DNA from: Desulfosarcinaceae bacterium
GTDB lineage: Bacteria; Desulfobacterota; Desulfobacteria; Desulfobacterales; Desulfosarcinaceae
NCBI GenBank assembly: GCA_030066015.1
Contig: JASJCL010000042.1
Coordinates: 1-38,779, forward strand
Direction: 5' to 3'
DNA: 38,779 bases
This document shows positions 24,101 through 31,982 of this stretch, piece by piece. Under the pieces are notes generated by a model. That model searched no databases, had not been told where the DNA came from, and worked only from the letters and a program-made list of their open reading frames with translations. Position numbers and translations under genes: made by a program. Position 1 is the first letter of the stretch; each line of letters begins with the position of its first letter.

Positions 24101-26542
24101 CCCCACCATGAGCTGGTGGTCTTCACCGGGGTCAGCGGCAGCGGCAAGTCCACCCTGGCCTTCGACATTCTCTTTGCCGAAGGCCAACGCCGCTATCTGG
24201 AGAGCCTCACCCCCTATGTGCGTCAGTTCGTCCATGTGCTCGAGCGACCCGAGGTCGACATGGTCACCGGCCTCTCCCCTACGGTGGCCATCGAGCAACG
24301 GGTCAGCCACGCCAGCCGCCGCAGTACCGTGGCGACCCTCACCGAGATCTACCACTTCCTGCGGCTGCTCTTCGCCAAGCTCGGCGATTCCCACTGCCCC
24401 GGTTGCGGGCAGCGGCTGATCGCCGAAGGCCCCCAGGCCATGTCGCGGCAAATTCGGGAGCGCTATCCCAGCGGCCGCCTCCTGGTGCTGGCGCCGGTGG
24501 TGGTGGGCCGCAAGGGGTACCACAAGACGGTTCTCCGCAAGGCCCTCTCGGCGGGCTACCAACGCGCCCGCATCGATGGCGACATCGTGGCGCTGACATC
24601 CGAGATGGCCCTCTCTCGCTACCACGAACACGACATCGACCTGGTCGTGGCCGACCTGACCGCCGCCCAGCGCCGTGGCCGGCGACTGGCAGACGTCATC
24701 GAGAAGGCGTTGTCCGTGGGAGCAGGGCAGTTCATCGTGCTCCCCACCTCGGGGACGCAAACCGTTTTTTCGGAGAGTGGGGTCTGCGGCCGCTGCGGCA
24801 TCGGCGCCGCCAAGGCCGATCCCCGCCTCTTCTCCTTCAACAGCCGCCAGGGCGCGTGCCCGGCATGCGATGGGTTCGGGGTGGTGGGCGACCAAGACGC
24901 GGCGGATGCCGGTCTGGCGGCGGCCTGTCCCGCCTGCCGCGGCAGCCGGCTCAACGAGAAGGCCCTGGCCGTGCGCATTGGCGGCAAAACGATCTGGGAC
25001 CTGGTACAACTGCCCGCCGCGGAAGTGCGCACCGCCGTCGGGTCGCTTCGCTTTCCGGCGCGGCGGGCCGTCATCGCCGACCCGCTGCTGGCCGAGCTGG
25101 GGGTGCGCCTCAACCTGCTGGTGCGCCTGGGGCTGGGCTATCTTCCATTGGGCCGCAGCGGCGATACCCTCAGCGGCGGGGAGGCCCAGCGTCTGCGACT
25201 GGCCGCCCAGCTGGGCTCCACCCTCACAGGGGTGACCTATATTCTGGACGAGCCCACCATCGGTCTCCATCCACGCGACAACGCCATGCTGGTGGAAGCC
25301 CTCTGCGAACTGCGCGACAAGGGCAACAGCATTCTCGTGGTGGAGCATGACGAGGCCACCATCCGCGCCGCCGACACCCTTATCGACCTGGGACCCGGCG
25401 CCGGCCAGGGCGGCGGCGAAATTGTGGCCAGGGGCGGACTGGCGGCGCTCAGAGCCGATCCCCGATCGGTGACCGGCGCCCTGCTGCATTCGGGCGCGCG
25501 GGCGTTGACCACCCGCGGCCGCGGTTATCGCAAGGCCCCGGCCATCGCGGTGAGATCCGCCGCCGTCAACAATCTCAGACAGGTAGCGGTCCGTTTTCCC
25601 CTGGGACGCCTCATCGCCGTCACCGGCGTCTCCGGTTCGGGCAAATCGTCGCTCCTCACCCAGACGCTCTACCGGGGGCTGACCCAGCTGCTGGCCGGGG
25701 AGACCGGTTCCCTGCCCGGCGGCGCGGCGATTCACGGCTGGGAGCAGATCGCGCGCGTGCAGGAGGTGGATCACAGCCCCATCGGCCGCACCCCGCGTTC
25801 GGTGCCCGCCTCCTATATCGGTGTTCTCGATCTGATCCGCAAACTCTTTGCCGCCACCCCCCAGGCGCGCGCCAAGGGCTACGCCCCGGGCCGTTTCAGT
25901 TTCAACCGCAGCGAAGGCCACTGCCCGGCCTGCAAGGGGCAGGGGCGTCCCAAGGTGGCGATGAGCTTCCTGCCCGATGTCTACGTGGCCTGCGAGGTCT
26001 GCGGCGGCCAGCGCTTCAACCCCGACACGCTGGCGGTGCGCTACAAAGGCAACACCATCGCCGACGTATTCGCCATGCGCTTCGCCGAGGCCGTGCGCTT
26101 CTTTGCCCCGGTGAGCGCCCTGGCCGCCCCGCTCCAATTCGTCTGCGATATCGGCCTGGGATATCTGCAACTGGGCCAGCCCAGTCCCACCCTGAGCGGG
26201 GGCGAGGCCCAGCGCATCCGATTGGCCCGCCAATTGGCGCGGCCGGCCAACGGCCACACCCTCTATCTCCTCGACGAGCCCACTACCGGCCTCCACCCCG
26301 CCGACGTCCAGCGGCTGCTCGATGTCCTCCAGCAACTGGTGGACAGCGGCCACACCGTGGCCGTCATCGAACACAATCTGGAGTTGATCGCCGCCGCCGA
26401 TTACATCATCGATATGGGGCCCGAAGGCGGTACGCAGGGCGGCCGGGTGGTGGCCGCCGGAACGCCGGCCGAGCTGCTGCGCAGGACCCGGCGATCCCAT
26501 ACGGCCCGCTTTCTCAAGGCCTACCTGGCGGGGGCGGGGTGA
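21176..26542 (+). CDS. uvrA: Tandem (double-length) excinuclease ABC subunit UvrA
   Basis: The 1788-residue protein is two UvrA units in one chain, joined near residues 925-955. Each unit has two ABC ATPase halves. Walker A lysines (GVSGSGK) fall at about K45, K634, K991 and K1490. All four signatures (TLSGGE, TFSGGE, TLSGGE, TLSGGE) and Walker B segments (LDEPSIGLHP, FDEPTTGLHF, LDEPTIGLHP, LDEPTTGLHP) are intact. Both units keep zinc-finger pairs (CATC...CDQC and CEVC...CPAC; CGRC...CPAC and CPAC...CEVC). Unit 2 runs straight from ACPACDGFG to ACPACRGSRLN, so it lacks the ~100-residue insertion that unit 1 retains. UvrA normally acts as a dimer of ~940-residue chains that finds bulky DNA damage and loads UvrB; this chain would be a covalent pseudo-dimer. 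Such 'dimeric form' UvrAs are, to my memory, annotated in Geobacter-type genomes. The ribosome site is weak. Confidence 0.95.
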   Translation: MTPNKPPACETIAIRGAHQNNLKHIDVDLPLGRFTVITGVSGSGKSSLAFDTLYAEGQRRYVETFSPYARQFMDRMDRPRVTEIQRVPPAIAIDRKDPVRTSRSTVGTMTEVTDYVKLLFARLGVLHCCRCQRPVASDSPGQIWDWLQTLPAGQEVRIGFPFACLETGGADDAAQRPTAKTLAQMGFDRLLAEGRIQPLAAWRPQKDQTQVEVLADRFLLGKASRERVFDSLELAFRFGDGRLTVHPVNGDGQPQPFSQRLACATCDIAYAPPQPNLFSFNSPIGACDQCRGFGRTIDIDLDLIIPDPSRSLTQGAIKPFGGAADGKMEYDDLVACCRRLRIPMTTPFAKLSRGQRQAIIDGDDDYYGVRGYFRWLEGRSYKMHVRVFLSRYRSYDTCTACGGTRFKPETLLYRLAGKTIAELYALDVGDARAFLHTLGSQPLDEAARMILEDVLARLDFLSDVGLDYLTLDRQSRTLSGGEVQRVSLAAALGSALTQTLYILDEPSIGLHPRDNQRLVGILKNLRRRDNTVVVVEHDPAIITAADHLLDLGPAAGEGGGRLLYQGPPAAVGDTLTGAYLRGERAIPVPDKRRRPRKGHRLVVRAAAAHNLQSIDVAIPLGMLVALTGVSGSGKSTLAEEILFKALARLKGSGLERPGAHGQIEGAEKIQAVELVDQRPIGRTPRANVLTYTKALDAIRKLLAATASAQERGLTPKHFSFNVTGGRCEVCKGDGVEKIEMQFLSDVHVACPACRGKRFKPEVLAVTYAGKGIDAILQLTVDAAVAFFADQPRIVDALKPLQRVGLGYIRLGQPISTFSGGEAQRLKLSRHLGVGKRGQGRRLLIFDEPTTGLHFEDIRILLDALQSLVAAGHSVLVIEHNLDMIKAADWVIDLGPGGGPAGGRIVAAGPPETICAEKRSHTGRHLAPALAAATYLEFANAAAVRQPSDRYGSTTNGVIAVKGAREHNLKAITTAIPHHELVVFTGVSGSGKSTLAFDILFAEGQRRYLESLTPYVRQFVHVLERPEVDMVTGLSPTVAIEQRVSHASRRSTVATLTEIYHFLRLLFAKLGDSHCPGCGQRLIAEGPQAMSRQIRERYPSGRLLVLAPVVVGRKGYHKTVLRKALSAGYQRARIDGDIVALTSEMALSRYHEHDIDLVVADLTAAQRRGRRLADVIEKALSVGAGQFIVLPTSGTQTVFSESGVCGRCGIGAAKADPRLFSFNSRQGACPACDGFGVVGDQDAADAGLAAACPACRGSRLNEKALAVRIGGKTIWDLVQLPAAEVRTAVGSLRFPARRAVIADPLLAELGVRLNLLVRLGLGYLPLGRSGDTLSGGEAQRLRLAAQLGSTLTGVTYILDEPTIGLHPRDNAMLVEALCELRDKGNSILVVEHDEATIRAADTLIDLGPGAGQGGGEIVARGGLAALRADPRSVTGALLHSGARALTTRGRGYRKAPAIAVRSAAVNNLRQVAVRFPLGRLIAVTGVSGSGKSSLLTQTLYRGLTQLLAGETGSLPGGAAIHGWEQIARVQEVDHSPIGRTPRSVPASYIGVLDLIRKLFAATPQARAKGYAPGRFSFNRSEGHCPACKGQGRPKVAMSFLPDVYVACEVCGGQRFNPDTLAVRYKGNTIADVFAMRFAEAVRFFAPVSALAAPLQFVCDIGLGYLQLGQPSPTLSGGEAQRIRLARQLARPANGHTLYLLDEPTTGLHPADVQRLLDVLQQLVDSGHTVAVIEHNLELIAAADYIIDMGPEGGTQGGRVVAAGTPAELLRRTRRSHTARFLKAYLAGAG

Positions 26543-26593
26543 CGCCTGCCGCCTGCTGCGCTTGTCACCCCGCGTCTGGGCTGATATGGAGAT

Positions 26594-27397
26594 ATGCGCA
26601 AGCGGTCCATGGGGACCCCGGAGCATGCCGTGTCCGCTTTTCTTCACTGGAAACAGCGCACCATCCACTATCATCGCATCGCCGGTGATGCAGGCCGTCC
26701 CTGCCTGGTCTTCCTTCACGAGGGCCTCGGCTGCGTCGCCGCCTGGAGGGCCTTCCCCGAAGTGCTCTGCCGGCGCACCGGCTGTCGCGGGCTGCTCTTC
26801 GACCGACTGGGACATGGACGGTCGGATCCGCTGACCACACCCCGTGACCTTCATTATCTCCACTGGCACGCCCGGGTGGAGCTGCCGGCCCTCATCACCG
26901 CATTGATTCCCGGCACCCCCCATATTCTGGTGGGGCATTCCGATGGGGGCAGCATCGCCCTGATATATGCGGCCCTCCAGCCGAAGCGCCTGCGGGGGGG
27001 CATCACCGAAGCGGCCCACGTGTTCGTGGAACCGGAAACCCTGGCCGGCATCGAGGCGGCCGTGGACGCCTATCGGGCGGGGCGGTTGGCGGGGCTGACC
27101 AAATACCATGCAGAGAAGACAGACGCCCTCTTCCACGCCTGGGCCGACACCTGGCGGAGCCAATGGTTTCGCCCCTGGGACATCACCGACCTGCTGCCCG
27201 CCATTGAGAGACCCCTGCTGGTGATCCAGGGGAAGCAGGATGCCTACGCCTCCGGTGCCCAGGTAGACGCCATCGTCGCCGGCGTCTCCGGATCGGCGAC
27301 GCCCTTGCTCCTCGACGGCTGCGGCCATGCGCCCCATCGGGACCGGCGTGCGGCGGTTGTGAAGGAGATGTCGGACTTCATCGCAGCGCTGTCGTGA
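26594..27397 (+). CDS. Alpha/beta hydrolase
   Basis: The protein has 267 residues from the first ATG, or 262 from the next ATG at 26609; no strong ribosome site decides between them. The alpha/beta hydrolase fold is shown by the oxyanion region VFLHEGLG, FDRLGHGRSD, the nucleophile elbow VGHSDGGS (Ser116), the acid strand LLVIQGKQDAYAS (Asp) and the catalytic histidine in DGCGHAPHRD. It lies 51 nt after the uvrA stop on the same strand. The substrate is unknown. The family includes esterases, C-C bond hydrolases and haloperoxidase-like enzymes. Confidence 0.88.
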   Translation: MRKRSMGTPEHAVSAFLHWKQRTIHYHRIAGDAGRPCLVFLHEGLGCVAAWRAFPEVLCRRTGCRGLLFDRLGHGRSDPLTTPRDLHYLHWHARVELPALITALIPGTPHILVGHSDGGSIALIYAALQPKRLRGGITEAAHVFVEPETLAGIEAAVDAYRAGRLAGLTKYHAEKTDALFHAWADTWRSQWFRPWDITDLLPAIERPLLVIQGKQDAYASGAQVDAIVAGVSGSATPLLLDGCGHAPHRDRRAAVVKEMSDFIAALS

Positions 27398-27456
27398 GAC
27401 AGCGCCCGAAGTGGCGACGTGACAATAGAACGATGTAACGAGATCCCGGAGGTATC

Positions 27457-27846
27457 ATGCCCCCCAACACCCCAGAGAAAGGCGCCGCTAAACTGGCCGA
27501 CGTGCTTGCCGAGGCGCGGCGCGAGCGACAGCGTCGGGAGAAAGGGTATCGCGAGCAGGCCCTCAAGCTCTTCCCCCACATCTGTGGGCGCTGCGGCCGT
27601 GAATTCGCCGGCAAACGGCTCAGGGAGCTGACGGTCCACCACCGCGACCACGACCACGATAACAACCCGCCCGATGGCAGTAATTGGGAATTACTCTGCC
27701 TCTACTGCCACGAAAACGAGCACGCCCGCGACCAGGTCGCCGATGCCTACGACGGCCACACCCGGGAAGACACCGGTGGCGGCGACAGCGCTGCCCTGGA
27801 CAATCCCTTTGCCGTGCTCAAAGATCTTCTCAAGGAGAAGCCATAG
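27457..27846 (+). CDS. yajD: HNH nuclease family protein, YajD-like
   Basis: This small 129-residue protein has an N-terminal basic helix (DVLAEARRERQRREKGY) and one HNH/zinc domain. The domain comprises CGRCGREF (first CxxC), LTVHHRDHDHDNNPPDGSNW (His-rich ββα core with the conserved Asn) and LLCLYCHENEH (second CxxC and final His). This arrangement and size match the YajD family, whose cellular role is not established. GGAGGTATC precedes the ATG. It sits 59 nt after the hydrolase gene and 98 nt before rubrerythrin, probably in one transcript. Confidence 0.88.
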   Translation: MPPNTPEKGAAKLADVLAEARRERQRREKGYREQALKLFPHICGRCGREFAGKRLRELTVHHRDHDHDNNPPDGSNWELLCLYCHENEHARDQVADAYDGHTREDTGGGDSAALDNPFAVLKDLLKEKP

Positions 27847-27944
27847 GCCACTAAGGCAGTTCGGCCGCCGGCCCGGCGATGTCGGGCGTCATTCCACTGT
27901 GACCAAGGAAGCGTTGAATCTAGGAACCGCAATGGAGGAAGTAC

Positions 27945-28451
27945 ATGCAAGCAAAGACCGAAGCGAACCTGCGCGCCGCTTTTATCGGCGAGGCCAAAGC
28001 CTATTTCCGCCTCTTGGCGTACGCGGAGCGGGCCGACGAGGAGGAGGTACCCCAGATCGCGCTTCTCTTTCGGGCCATTGCAGAGGCGGAACGAGTCCAC
28101 GCCACGCGTCACATGAATCTGCTCAAGGAGATCCTGGTGAAGGACACCGACACCAATTTGGAGACCTCCTTTCAACGCGAGAAGTCGATCAGCGAGAACG
28201 CCTATCCCGATTTCCTCAAAGACGCCGAGTCGGAGGGAGAGACCGCGGCGGCCACCCTCTTCAGCCATGCCCGCGATGCCGAGAGCTACCACGCCAAGCT
28301 TTACGAACGGGCCCTCTATCAGGTGATTAAAAACACGGTCAAGGCCTACCAGGTCTGCCAAGTATGCGGCTATGTGACCGACAAGAAGGTGCCCAAGAAG
28401 TGCCCCGTCTGCGGTGCGCCGCCGGAGAAGTTCAAGGCGGTTGAACCGTGA
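27945..28451 (+). CDS. rbr: Rubrerythrin
   Basis: The 168-residue protein has a ferritin-like diiron domain (residues 1-135) followed by a rubredoxin-like FeS4 domain. Diiron-ligand motifs are visible in AFIGEAKAYFRLL, IAEAERVHATRH, AESEGETAAATLF and ARDAESYHAKLYE. The C-terminal knot is CQVCGYVTDKKVPKKCPVC. Rubrerythrins reduce hydrogen peroxide with electrons from rubredoxin and protect anaerobes against oxidative stress. GGAGGAAGTAC precedes the ATG. The gene stands in a plus-strand series with uvrA and yajD, so the block may be a general damage-response group. Confidence 0.95.
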   Translation: MQAKTEANLRAAFIGEAKAYFRLLAYAERADEEEVPQIALLFRAIAEAERVHATRHMNLLKEILVKDTDTNLETSFQREKSISENAYPDFLKDAESEGETAAATLFSHARDAESYHAKLYERALYQVIKNTVKAYQVCQVCGYVTDKKVPKKCPVCGAPPEKFKAVEP

Positions 28452-28488
28452 GCCGCGTCCAACCAATCTGCGCAGAAGGGAGCGCATC

Positions 28489-28899
28489 ATGGGACTTTTA
28501 AGCGGAAAGCGTCCGGCCCATCTGGGGGTGCGCGAGGGACGGCTGGCGCCCTGTCCCAAATCGCCCAACTGCGTCTCCAGTCAGGCGGAAGATGAGGCCC
28601 ACCGGGTGGCACCATTGCTGATCGATCCGAGGGAGACGGCGGGCGAGGCCTGGCAGAAGTTGGGGCGGGCCTTGCGTGAGATGCCGCGGGTGGCGGTGGT
28701 CGTCCAGACGGAGGCCTATCTGCACGCCGAATGTGCCAGCAGAGGCCTGGGTTTCGTGGACGATCTGGAGTGCCTCCTCGACCTCGCCGCCGGGGTGATT
28801 CATCTGCGTTCGGCTTCCCGATTGGGATACGCGGATTTCGGTCAGAACCGTCGGCGCATCGAGACCTTGCGCCGGCGGCTGGCGCCCGAGCCGACTTAG
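28489..28899 (+). CDS. DUF1499 domain protein
   Basis: The 136-residue soluble protein begins MGLLSGKRPAHLGVREGRLA after AGAAGGGAGCGC; an upstream in-frame extension into rubrerythrin was dropped. The family hallmark CPKSPNCVSSQA is at residues 22-33. VVQTEAYLHAECASRGLGFVDDLE and SASRLGYADFGQNRRRIE then follow, as in other DUF1499 proteins. The function is unknown, and no enzymatic residues can be named. It follows rubrerythrin by 37 nt. Confidence 0.9.
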   Translation: MGLLSGKRPAHLGVREGRLAPCPKSPNCVSSQAEDEAHRVAPLLIDPRETAGEAWQKLGRALREMPRVAVVVQTEAYLHAECASRGLGFVDDLECLLDLAAGVIHLRSASRLGYADFGQNRRRIETLRRRLAPEPT

Positions 28900-29026
28900 G
28901 CCGGCGGCGCGCGCCCCCGACGGACCGCATCCGCGCTGGCGGCGGCATCACCTTTCGGCGGACGATCCCAGCCGTCGCCATGGGCCCGTCACGCCGCCAC
29001 AACCAACGACAACTGCGAGAGTGCCC

Positions 29027-29839
29027 ATGACGCTGCCCGTCAGCATCAGCGATATCAGAACCGAAGTGGCATCCTACGTGGCCGCTTTTCCGCAAAAAAG
29101 CGGCGATCCCGCCATTTGGCGACCGCCGCTGGTGGCGGCCGCCCGGGCGGACGAACGCTTCGACATCCTGCCCCGGATCGCCGCCGACGACCACGCCCTG
29201 CCCCGAGATCTGCTGCCCTCGGCCCGCTGTGTGATCGTCTTCTTCATCCCCTTCCACAAATCGCTCGCCAGGGAGAATCACACGGGCGATACCCCCTGCC
29301 GCAACTGGGGGTTGGCCTATGAATCTACAAACCGGCTCATCAACGCCCTCAGCGGGCACCTGAAGCAGTTCCTGGCGCAGCGCGGTCACGCCACCGAACT
29401 CACCCCGGCCACCCACAACTTCGACCCCCAGCGCCTGATGGCGCGCTGGTCCCATAAGCATCTGGGGCATATCGCCGACCTGGGACGTTTTGGGGTCAAC
29501 GCCCAGTTCATCACACCGGCGGGCTGCGCCGGCCGCATGGGCAGCCTGGTCACCGCGGCCGACCTCGGCGACCACCCGCTGGTGACCGACGCCGAGCTCT
29601 GCCTCCACAAGCGGGGGAAATCCTGCTTGGTCTGCGTTAACCGCTGTCCCGTGGCGGCCGTCTCCGAGGCCGGCATCGACCGCCAGCGCTGCTGGACGCG
29701 GCTCAATCACAACCTACAAGACACCGCGGCGCTGGCCGGGCTGGACAGCCACACCCACGTCTGCGGCAAGTGCCAGGTCCTGGTGCCCTGCAGTCTCAAG
29801 ATCCCTCCGGCACCCCAAGCTGAATCGGGAAATCCATGA
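29027..29839 (+). CDS. QueG-like protein with two [4Fe-4S] clusters
   Basis: The 270-residue protein carries eight cysteines in the double-cluster pattern of epoxyqueuosine reductase relatives: C192, C200, C203 and C207 (CLVCVNRCPV), then C222, C246, C249 and C255 (CGKCQVLVPC). The N-terminal part (SARCVIVFFIPFHKS; WGLAYESTNRLINALSGHL) also resembles that family, which binds cobalamin. Compared with true QueG it lacks the C-terminal HEAT-like part and the recognisable G-K substrate region, so reductase activity on tRNA is doubtful. A GTG 6 nt earlier (29021) is an alternative start; no clear ribosome site is present. Its stop overlaps the ATG of the phosphatase gene (ATGA). Confidence 0.8.
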   Translation: MTLPVSISDIRTEVASYVAAFPQKSGDPAIWRPPLVAAARADERFDILPRIAADDHALPRDLLPSARCVIVFFIPFHKSLARENHTGDTPCRNWGLAYESTNRLINALSGHLKQFLAQRGHATELTPATHNFDPQRLMARWSHKHLGHIADLGRFGVNAQFITPAGCAGRMGSLVTAADLGDHPLVTDAELCLHKRGKSCLVCVNRCPVAAVSEAGIDRQRCWTRLNHNLQDTAALAGLDSHTHVCGKCQVLVPCSLKIPPAPQAESGNP

Positions 29840-31557
29840 ACGCTTCTCTCGGATCCAATCTCTGGAAGGGGATGCACGCCAGGTTAAAACGGCGGTTTCG
29901 GATCATCCAGATGGGGGCGAATCTCGCCGGCGTGATCGTTTGCGTAACGTATTTCGTCTACTTTGACGATATTCGCCCGGTATTGGTGAGTGAGATCCAC
30001 TACCTCTATGCAGTGGTCATGATCACGGCCATCCTCTTTGCGCTTGGATTCGGTATCACCCAACACCTGCAGCAGCCATTGTTCCAATATGTGGACCGCC
30101 GCGCGGAAGGCGAGACGCCCGACACAACCGCCACCCGCCGTGCCCGCCGATGCCTGCTCAATATACCCCTCATCGCCGGACTGGTGGCGCTGTTCAACTG
30201 GAGTCTTGCCGCCGTGGCGATCCCCCTGGCGGTGATCCAGTTGGCCCCTTCTACGGCTGCCGAAGCGCTGCTGCTGCACTTCTCCTGGGTTTTTATCGGT
30301 ATTGTTTTCTCCGGTGTGATCACCAGCATTCTGATCTTCTTCGGGCAGGAGATCTCCATTCGTCGCCTGCTGCCGATCTTTTTTCCCGACGGCGGCGTGG
30401 CCGATCTGAGCGGCGTCTTCCGGGTCAGCCTGCGCATCCGCGTCTTGCTGTTGTTCTTGATGGGAGGTCTGCTGCCCATGGCAGATATGGCCTTTCTGGC
30501 ATACAATAAAGCCCGCCTCGTCCTGACCCAGGATCCACACCAAGTATTGCAGGAATTGCTGGCGCTCCTGGCCTTCATGCTGCTGGTGGCAGGCGGCATA
30601 ACGGTTCTGCTGGCCCACTATCTGACCCGCAGCATCGTCGAGCCCGTCAACCGGCTGCAGGCGGCCATGAACCGTGTGGCGGCGGGCGATCTCTCTGTCC
30701 GCGCCCAGGTGCATGACAACAACGAGCTGGGCCGTCTCGGCGATCACTTCAACCGCATGACGGCCGGCCTACGTGAGCGCTACGCGCTGCGCCGCACCAT
30801 CGCCCTGGCGCGGGAGGTGCAGCAAACCCTCCTGCCCCAGGCAGATCCCGTCGTGCCCGGCTTGGAGATCGCCGGTCGAAGCATTTACTGCGATGCCACC
30901 GGGGGCGATTACTGGGATTGCCTCCCGCCGGAAGACGGCGCCGATGGACCGGTGGGCATCGCCGTGGGGGACGTCTCCGGCCACGGGCTGCCCGCCGCCC
31001 TCCTGATGGCCTCGGTGCGCGCCGGACTTCGCCAGCGGGTCGCCGCCGGCGCTCCTGCCAGCGGCGACCTCGCCAGCAGCGACCTCGCCGCCATTGTCGC
31101 CGATGTGAACCGTCAGTTCAGCCGGGATGCAGAGTGCTCCGGCAACTTCATGACCCTCTTCTACCTCTCCATCGACCGATCGGCCGGCGAATTGGCGTGG
31201 GTCCGCGCCGGGCACGACCCGGCCCTGCGGTATGATCCGATCACCGACCGCTTCGATACGCTCAAGGGGGAGGGGATGGCGCTGGGGGTGGATGCGGACA
31301 CCGTCTACACGGTTTCCCGTCGTGACGACCTGCGCGCCGGTCAGATCCTCCTGCTGGGGACCGACGGCATCTGGGAAGCGCGCAGACCCGATGGCAGGAT
31401 GCTGGGCAAGGCGCCGGTCCAGGAACTTCTGCGATCCCAGGCCCAGCGCACCGCCGGCGAGATCGTCGCCGCCCTCGGCGATCTGTTGCAGCGGTTTATC
31501 GGTCCACGCCCCCCGGAGGATGATGTGACCATGGTCGTGGTCAAGGTGGTGGCTTAG
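29836..31557 (+). CDS. Membrane HAMP-domain SpoIIE/RsbU-type PP2C phosphatase
   Basis: The 573-residue protein has about six membrane helices in residues 20-262, including GANLAGVIVCVTYFVYF, NIPLIAGLVALFNW and LLALLAFMLLVAGGITVLL. A HAMP linker follows (about 266-318; RSIVEPVNRLQAAMNRVAAG), then a PP2C-type SpoIIE domain (about 338-573). Metal-ligand motifs are complete: CDATGGDYWD, VGDVSGHGLPAAL, GTDGIWE and PPEDDVTMVVV. Such enzymes dephosphorylate anti-anti-sigma (STAS) proteins in partner-switching pathways. No STAS or anti-sigma kinase gene is adjacent, so the target lies elsewhere. The membrane part with few extracytoplasmic residues suggests sensing within the membrane. Translation is coupled to the QueG-like gene by a 4-nt overlap. 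Confidence 0.92.
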   Translation: MNASLGSNLWKGMHARLKRRFRIIQMGANLAGVIVCVTYFVYFDDIRPVLVSEIHYLYAVVMITAILFALGFGITQHLQQPLFQYVDRRAEGETPDTTATRRARRCLLNIPLIAGLVALFNWSLAAVAIPLAVIQLAPSTAAEALLLHFSWVFIGIVFSGVITSILIFFGQEISIRRLLPIFFPDGGVADLSGVFRVSLRIRVLLLFLMGGLLPMADMAFLAYNKARLVLTQDPHQVLQELLALLAFMLLVAGGITVLLAHYLTRSIVEPVNRLQAAMNRVAAGDLSVRAQVHDNNELGRLGDHFNRMTAGLRERYALRRTIALAREVQQTLLPQADPVVPGLEIAGRSIYCDATGGDYWDCLPPEDGADGPVGIAVGDVSGHGLPAALLMASVRAGLRQRVAAGAPASGDLASSDLAAIVADVNRQFSRDAECSGNFMTLFYLSIDRSAGELAWVRAGHDPALRYDPITDRFDTLKGEGMALGVDADTVYTVSRRDDLRAGQILLLGTDGIWEARRPDGRMLGKAPVQELLRSQAQRTAGEIVAALGDLLQRFIGPRPPEDDVTMVVVKVVA

Positions 31558-31982
31558 GCCGCCCGCAACACGGCAGTCTCAACAGACAGATCGTCTTTGA
31601 TGATCGGGGCGCCTTGGTAGTAGAACGCCGCCTGCATGCCCATCGCCCTTCACCCCACCCGAATCGGTGCCGCTGTTGACGGAATCGACGGCACGTACGC
31701 CAGTAAAACAGGCGACGAGCCGCCGTGGCGGGTGAGGCCGCCGTTTGGATTGCGGTGGATGCGATTCAACCCAGGGACGCTTCTGTCAGGGGGGCACCAG
31801 CGCTGGAATGGCGGGGGTGTTGCGCACGGGACAACCCGAAGACGCACACGATTTAAGCGGACGGCATTGGGTTCGCCTCTGCAGCCCTAAACAACAATAG
31901 ATGGTGGTTCGGACACCACGGCCAAGCGGAACCATTGCATTGGGCGACGGCGTCTGCGTTGGTTGGATGGTCCTTCGTGCAG
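31558..31982. other. Gene-free interval between convergent genes
   Basis: About 425 bases with no supported gene. Short frames exist on both strands, for example 31636-31890 on the plus strand, but none has a ribosome-binding site or a protein pattern I recognise. Convergent genes need little regulatory DNA, so the length is unusual. It could be a degraded gene or an uncharacterised RNA; nothing seen decides this. Confidence 0.45.

Noticed and set aside
20930-27337. A 2135-codon open frame on the minus strand, antisense to the double uvrA and the hydrolase gene
   Set aside because: It lies wholly opposite genes with full sets of conserved motifs. Its repetitive Gly/Ala/Val/Gln composition mirrors the duplicated ABC sequences, and it has no ribosome site or family match. 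It is a by-product of GC-rich codon use.
27747-28568. A 273-codon minus-strand frame over rubrerythrin
   Set aside because: The plus strand encodes rubrerythrin and DUF1499 with good ribosome sites; the minus-strand product has no domain.
28487-29710. A 407-codon minus-strand frame opposite the DUF1499 and QueG-like genes
   Set aside because: It is antisense to two genes with recognisable motifs and has an arginine/proline-rich low-complexity C-terminal half.
31636-31890. An 84-codon plus-strand frame in the gap after the phosphatase
   Set aside because: It has no ribosome-binding site, no recognisable protein pattern and composition like noncoding DNA.
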